64,000 nucleotides of DNA from an uncultured Butyrivibrio sp. (lineage in GTDB: Bacteria; Bacillota; Clostridia; Lachnospirales; Lachnospiraceae), in NCBI RefSeq assembly GCF_947169445.1, contig NZ_CAMVPU010000019.1, forward strand, positions 4,566 through 68,565, written 5' to 3'. A program made the position numbers and the translations under genes. Below, one piece after another: positions 61,829 through 64,000 of this stretch (positions are counted from its first letter, which is position 1; each line of letters opens with the position of its first letter). The notes beneath the pieces were generated by a model. That model saw only the letters and a program-made list of their open reading frames with translations. It searched no databases and had not been told where the DNA came from.

Positions 61829-62643
61829 AGCCCTTTACTCTCCTGCAAAATATAATCAACTGAATTCATCTGGATTGAATCAGTCTTATCCTCTATTTCT
61901 GGGGTATGATGATATAATTTCTCGTGCACTCGAACTAAATGTGCTTTTTTATTTAAAAATGTAACCTTTTCAAAGGGCCATCTAATAACAGTTGGATACT
62001 CAACTCCTACTCCCAGTTCCAAAATAAGTAGGTTTTTATTAAGTGTCCTGGAAAGGAACTTAGTATACTCTTCCCATGTGTTCAAATATGCCCTCTCATT
62101 GTATTCAATATTTCTATATTCAGGTCTCTTTTGGTTAAGATATAATTCCCGCCCATCATTAAATGGATTTGAAAAAGAACTTTCCTCACCAATATTTCCA
62201 TCGAGATCAGTTATTACCTTATGAATGCTATCAACAATATCCATAAACTCTGGAACTTTTTGTGCAAGAACCAATTCATCGTCCTTAGCAGCAGTCTGAA
62301 GGTATATCAGGTTACCACAAGGATAAACACATCTATCTTCCTCAAAGCCATACAAAAGAGCATCCTGGAAAACGATATCACTTACAAGGTAATATTTCTT
62401 ATCCCCTATAAGACTTCTCAGTTTCTTATAGGCATCCTCTATTTTTTTATCTGAATTATAATAGGCGTATTCATATTCTACGATTGGTAGAAGCCACTGA
62501 TTCCCCTCATTATGACAATACTCGAGTAACTGCTCATATCTTTTGTCGGACTTTATCCCCGTTTTAACCCAATTCCATTCACTACCTATGCCGACTATGC
62601 AAAAATCCGCATCTTCAATCAAAGCGGAAAGATTTTGTGCCAT
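61825..62643 (-). CDS. Sir2-like (NAD-binding Rossmann) protein with degenerate active site
   Basis: 272 residues. The pattern follows bacterial Sir2-like proteins: IEDADFCIVGIGSEWNW at the NAD loop (expected GAGAS), YYLVSDIVFQDALLYGFEEDRCVYPCG where TTNVDHxFxxAG is usual, and LLILELGVGVEYPTVIRWPFEKV like the conserved ELGVGxNTPxxIxxPF. The catalytic His and the zinc cysteines are not evident. It may bind NAD or a derivative without deacylating. The ATG at 62641-62643 follows TTGGAG by 6 nt; the longer frame runs back into the upstream terminator. It is coupled to the acidic membrane protein gene. Confidence 0.65.
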   Translation of the reverse strand: MAQNLSALIEDADFCIVGIGSEWNWVKTGIKSDKRYEQLLEYCHNEGNQWLLPIVEYEYAYYNSDKKIEDAYKKLRSLIGDKKYYLVSDIVFQDALLYGFEEDRCVYPCGNLIYLQTAAKDDELVLAQKVPEFMDIVDSIHKVITDLDGNIGEESSFSNPFNDGRELYLNQKRPEYRNIEYNERAYLNTWEEYTKFLSRTLNKNLLILELGVGVEYPTVIRWPFEKVTFLNKKAHLVRVHEKLYHHTPEIEDKTDSIQMNSVDYILQESKGL

Positions 62644-62671
62644 ACAACGCTCCAAATAGATATTATTTAAA

Positions 62672-62735
62672 AGAAAAAGCCCCTTTATTGAGACAGTAGA
62701 CACATTGTATGTAAACTGAATCAACAAAGGGGAGC
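62672..62735 (-). terminator. Terminator after cheV
   Basis: On the minus strand CCCCTTTGTTGA and TCAATAAAGGGG form a 12-bp stem with one G-U pair around a 29-nt structured loop, followed by CTTTTTCTTTT. It ends the cheV transcript just before the Sir2-like gene. Confidence 0.8.
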
Positions 62736-62750
62736 TTTAGTCAATTCTAA

Positions 62751-63650
62751 TTAGCCTGCAGCATTAACAAGTTCATCGATTACAGCTACCAGATTTCCAA
62801 TTTCAGGTTTAGAAAGCTGCCTGTCAGCACCTAAAGATTCGCCTTTCCTACGCATTTCCTCGTTAACAAGAGATGAGAAAATAATAAGCGGAATATCCTT
62901 AGTTGCATCATCACTCTTAATGAGCTTGGTCAATCTATGTCCATCCATGATCGGCATCTCGATATCAGTGATAATACATTTTATCTTATCAAGCTCGTTT
63001 CTATCCCTGCATGCCTTAATATAATCATACGCAAGCTTACCATTTTCAAAGTGTCTAACATTATTATAGCCCGCTTTATTCAAAGAATCTACAATAAGCT
63101 TATTAAGCAGTTGTGAATCCTCAGCAAGGACTATAGGCACTTCATTTCTAGGTCTTGAACCAATATCTCCGAGAGCATCCATATTAAGACCTGTATTAGG
63201 ATTAATATCAGATACAATCTTCTCGAAGTCCAATATAATAATAAGCTGGTTTTCAAACTTAATAATACCGGTTGAAATACTCTCTTCAGCCTTAGAAATC
63301 GTAGCATTAGGCTTAATAATATCTGCCCATGATACTCTATGAATGCCGACAACGGAATCTACATGAAATGCAATATCAAGCTTATTAAAGTTAGTGATAA
63401 TGAATAGGCCACCAGCTTTCGATGCACCACGCTGTAAGCAATTTCTAAGATCGATAGCAGTAATCATGGTATCACGAGGCATAAATATGCCTTCAATACT
63501 TGGATGTGCATTAGGTACAGGAGTAACCTCCTGGTACACTATAATTTCTTTAATCTTTGCTACGTTAATACCATAGCAATGATCGTCAATCTTAAATTCA
63601 AGGACTTCTAACTCATTGTTACCACTTTCAAGCAAGATCTTTGATTCCAT
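62751..63650 (-). CDS. cheV: Chemotaxis coupling protein CheV (CheW plus response regulator receiver)
   Basis: 299 residues. The CheW-like domain (about 13-150) holds YGINVAKIKEIIVYQEVTPVPNAHPSIEGIFMPR and ends IIKFENQLIIILDFEKIV. The receiver domain (about 170-297) has the acidic pocket in IVLAEDSQLL, the phospho-acceptor Asp in CIITDIEMPIMDGHRL, the Ser/Thr in LIIFSSLV and the Lys in LSKPEIGN. It links receptors to CheA and adjusts sensitivity through phosphorylation. It may act with the chemoreceptor encoded at 39350-41818. GAGAGGTGAGAGA precedes the ATG. Confidence 0.95.
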   Translation of the reverse strand: MESKILLESGNNELEVLEFKIDDHCYGINVAKIKEIIVYQEVTPVPNAHPSIEGIFMPRDTMITAIDLRNCLQRGASKAGGLFIITNFNKLDIAFHVDSVVGIHRVSWADIIKPNATISKAEESISTGIIKFENQLIIILDFEKIVSDINPNTGLNMDALGDIGSRPRNEVPIVLAEDSQLLNKLIVDSLNKAGYNNVRHFENGKLAYDYIKACRDRNELDKIKCIITDIEMPIMDGHRLTKLIKSDDATKDIPLIIFSSLVNEEMRRKGESLGADRQLSKPEIGNLVAVIDELVNAAG

Positions 63651-63781
63651 TCTCTCACCTCTCGAAATTTGAAATTGTAGATTTCCTCAGCTTTTATGGA
63701 TAAAAAATAACATTAAACCGATTGAAAATTATTTGAATATCCTCATTTAGTATAGCATAATTATAATAAAATAAATATAAA

Positions 63782-63814
63782 AAAACGAAAAAGACGGTCA
63801 TTTGACCGTCTTTT
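63782..63814 (-). terminator. Intrinsic terminator after the 23S rRNA gene
   Basis: On the minus strand AAAAGACGGTC, a 4-nt loop, GACCGTCTTTT (11-bp arms) followed by TCGTTTTTTT. It lies about 145 nt past the 23S 3' end. Between it and the 23S the 63815-63959 spacer contains two near-identical 15-mers (see repeat entry) and no recognisable 5S or tRNA. The gap 63651-63781 is AT-rich leader for cheV. Confidence 0.88.
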
Positions 63815-63861
63815 AAGATTTCATTTATAAGTATTTTATATATTTTCAAATTCGTTTAAAT

Positions 63862-63921
63862 TTATACCTTCAAAACTACGTGAAATTCAATTCAAATAAA
63901 AAAAGATTATACTTTCAAAAC
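63862..63921. repeat. Direct repeat pair in the rRNA 3' spacer
   Basis: TTATACCTTCAAAAC (63862-63876) and TTATACTTTCAAAAC (63907-63921) differ at one base. They lie between the 23S 3' end and the terminator, where a 5S gene would be expected. Confidence 0.6.
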
Positions 63922-63959
63922 CGAACACTGAAATCTCTAAATCCATTCCTATCACACAC

Positions 63960-64000
63960 TTGGATAAGCCCTCGACCTATTAGTACACATCAGCTGAACA
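63960..64000 (-). rRNA. 23S ribosomal RNA, 3' end (cut by window edge)
   Basis: Read on the minus strand, the last bases give CAGCTGATGTGTACTAATAG then GTCGAGGGCTTATCCAA, the conserved 3'-terminal stem and sequence of bacterial 23S rRNA (compare GGTACTAATAGGTCGAGGACTTAACC in Firmicutes). Only about 41 nt are inside the window; the 3' boundary is placed from the pairing expected with the 5' end and could be off by a few bases. Confidence 0.9.

Overview
The window looks like chromosomal DNA of a low-GC Firmicute of the family Lachnospiraceae, most like Butyrivibrio or Pseudobutyrivibrio. This is inferred from protein style and gene order, not from a search. The gene order yicC-remA-gmk-rpoZ-rimO-pgsA, a FabK-type fatty acid cluster and an AmiC-like oligopeptide permease are typical of Clostridia. 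Almost all genes lie on the minus strand, and so does the 23S rRNA whose 3' end closes the right edge. I see no insertion sequence, prophage, CRISPR array or tRNA gene.

Layout from left to right. 1-6.7 kb: start of gpmI, a DUF4153 membrane protein, a CDF cation transporter, thiamine pyrophosphokinase, a TPR membrane protein broken by a frameshift, and an RpiB-family isomerase. 6.8-15.3 kb: a HAD phosphatase, a K+ channel, a DEAD-box helicase, then the pgsA/rimO/rpoZ/gmk/remA/yicC housekeeping run. 15.5-23.7 kb: an oppA-B-C-D-F operon with several unusual subunits (circularly permuted OppA, OppD with a long coiled-coil insert, OppF with a membrane tail). 24.2-25.8 kb: uxaB behind a promoter bracketed by two cre-like sites. 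25.8-35.7 kb: a complete type II fatty acid synthesis and acetyl-CoA carboxylase operon (acpP to accA, plus an acyl-CoA-synthetase-like gene) without fabH. It is read from a MerR-type promoter with a 19-bp spacer, and a MerR-family regulator and an alpha/beta hydrolase are transcribed divergently from it.

37.5-49.9 kb: rqcH, a chemoreceptor and a divergently read sugar-sensor-like GGDEF protein, an M42 peptidase, a lipid flippase, glgA and trpS. 49.9-53.3 kb: two tandem homologous C-rich small RNA candidates flanking a small unknown gene, then two cysteine-protease-fold proteins. 53.5-59.2 kb: DAHP synthase, a catalytically degenerate XerD-like protein, lysA, ung, hisF and hisH. 59.2-64 kb: a large acidic/basic membrane protein, a degenerate Sir2-like protein, cheV, and the 3' end of a 23S rRNA that is not followed by a recognisable 5S gene before its terminator.

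The strongest leads are the tandem sRNA pair (promoter, two stems with G-U pairs that fit only the plus strand, anti-Shine-Dalgarno C-rich segments), the MerR-controlled fatty acid operon, the permuted OppA and the XerD-like protein lacking its catalytic residues. Several starts were moved to internal ATGs preceded by a clear ribosome binding site; each case is stated.
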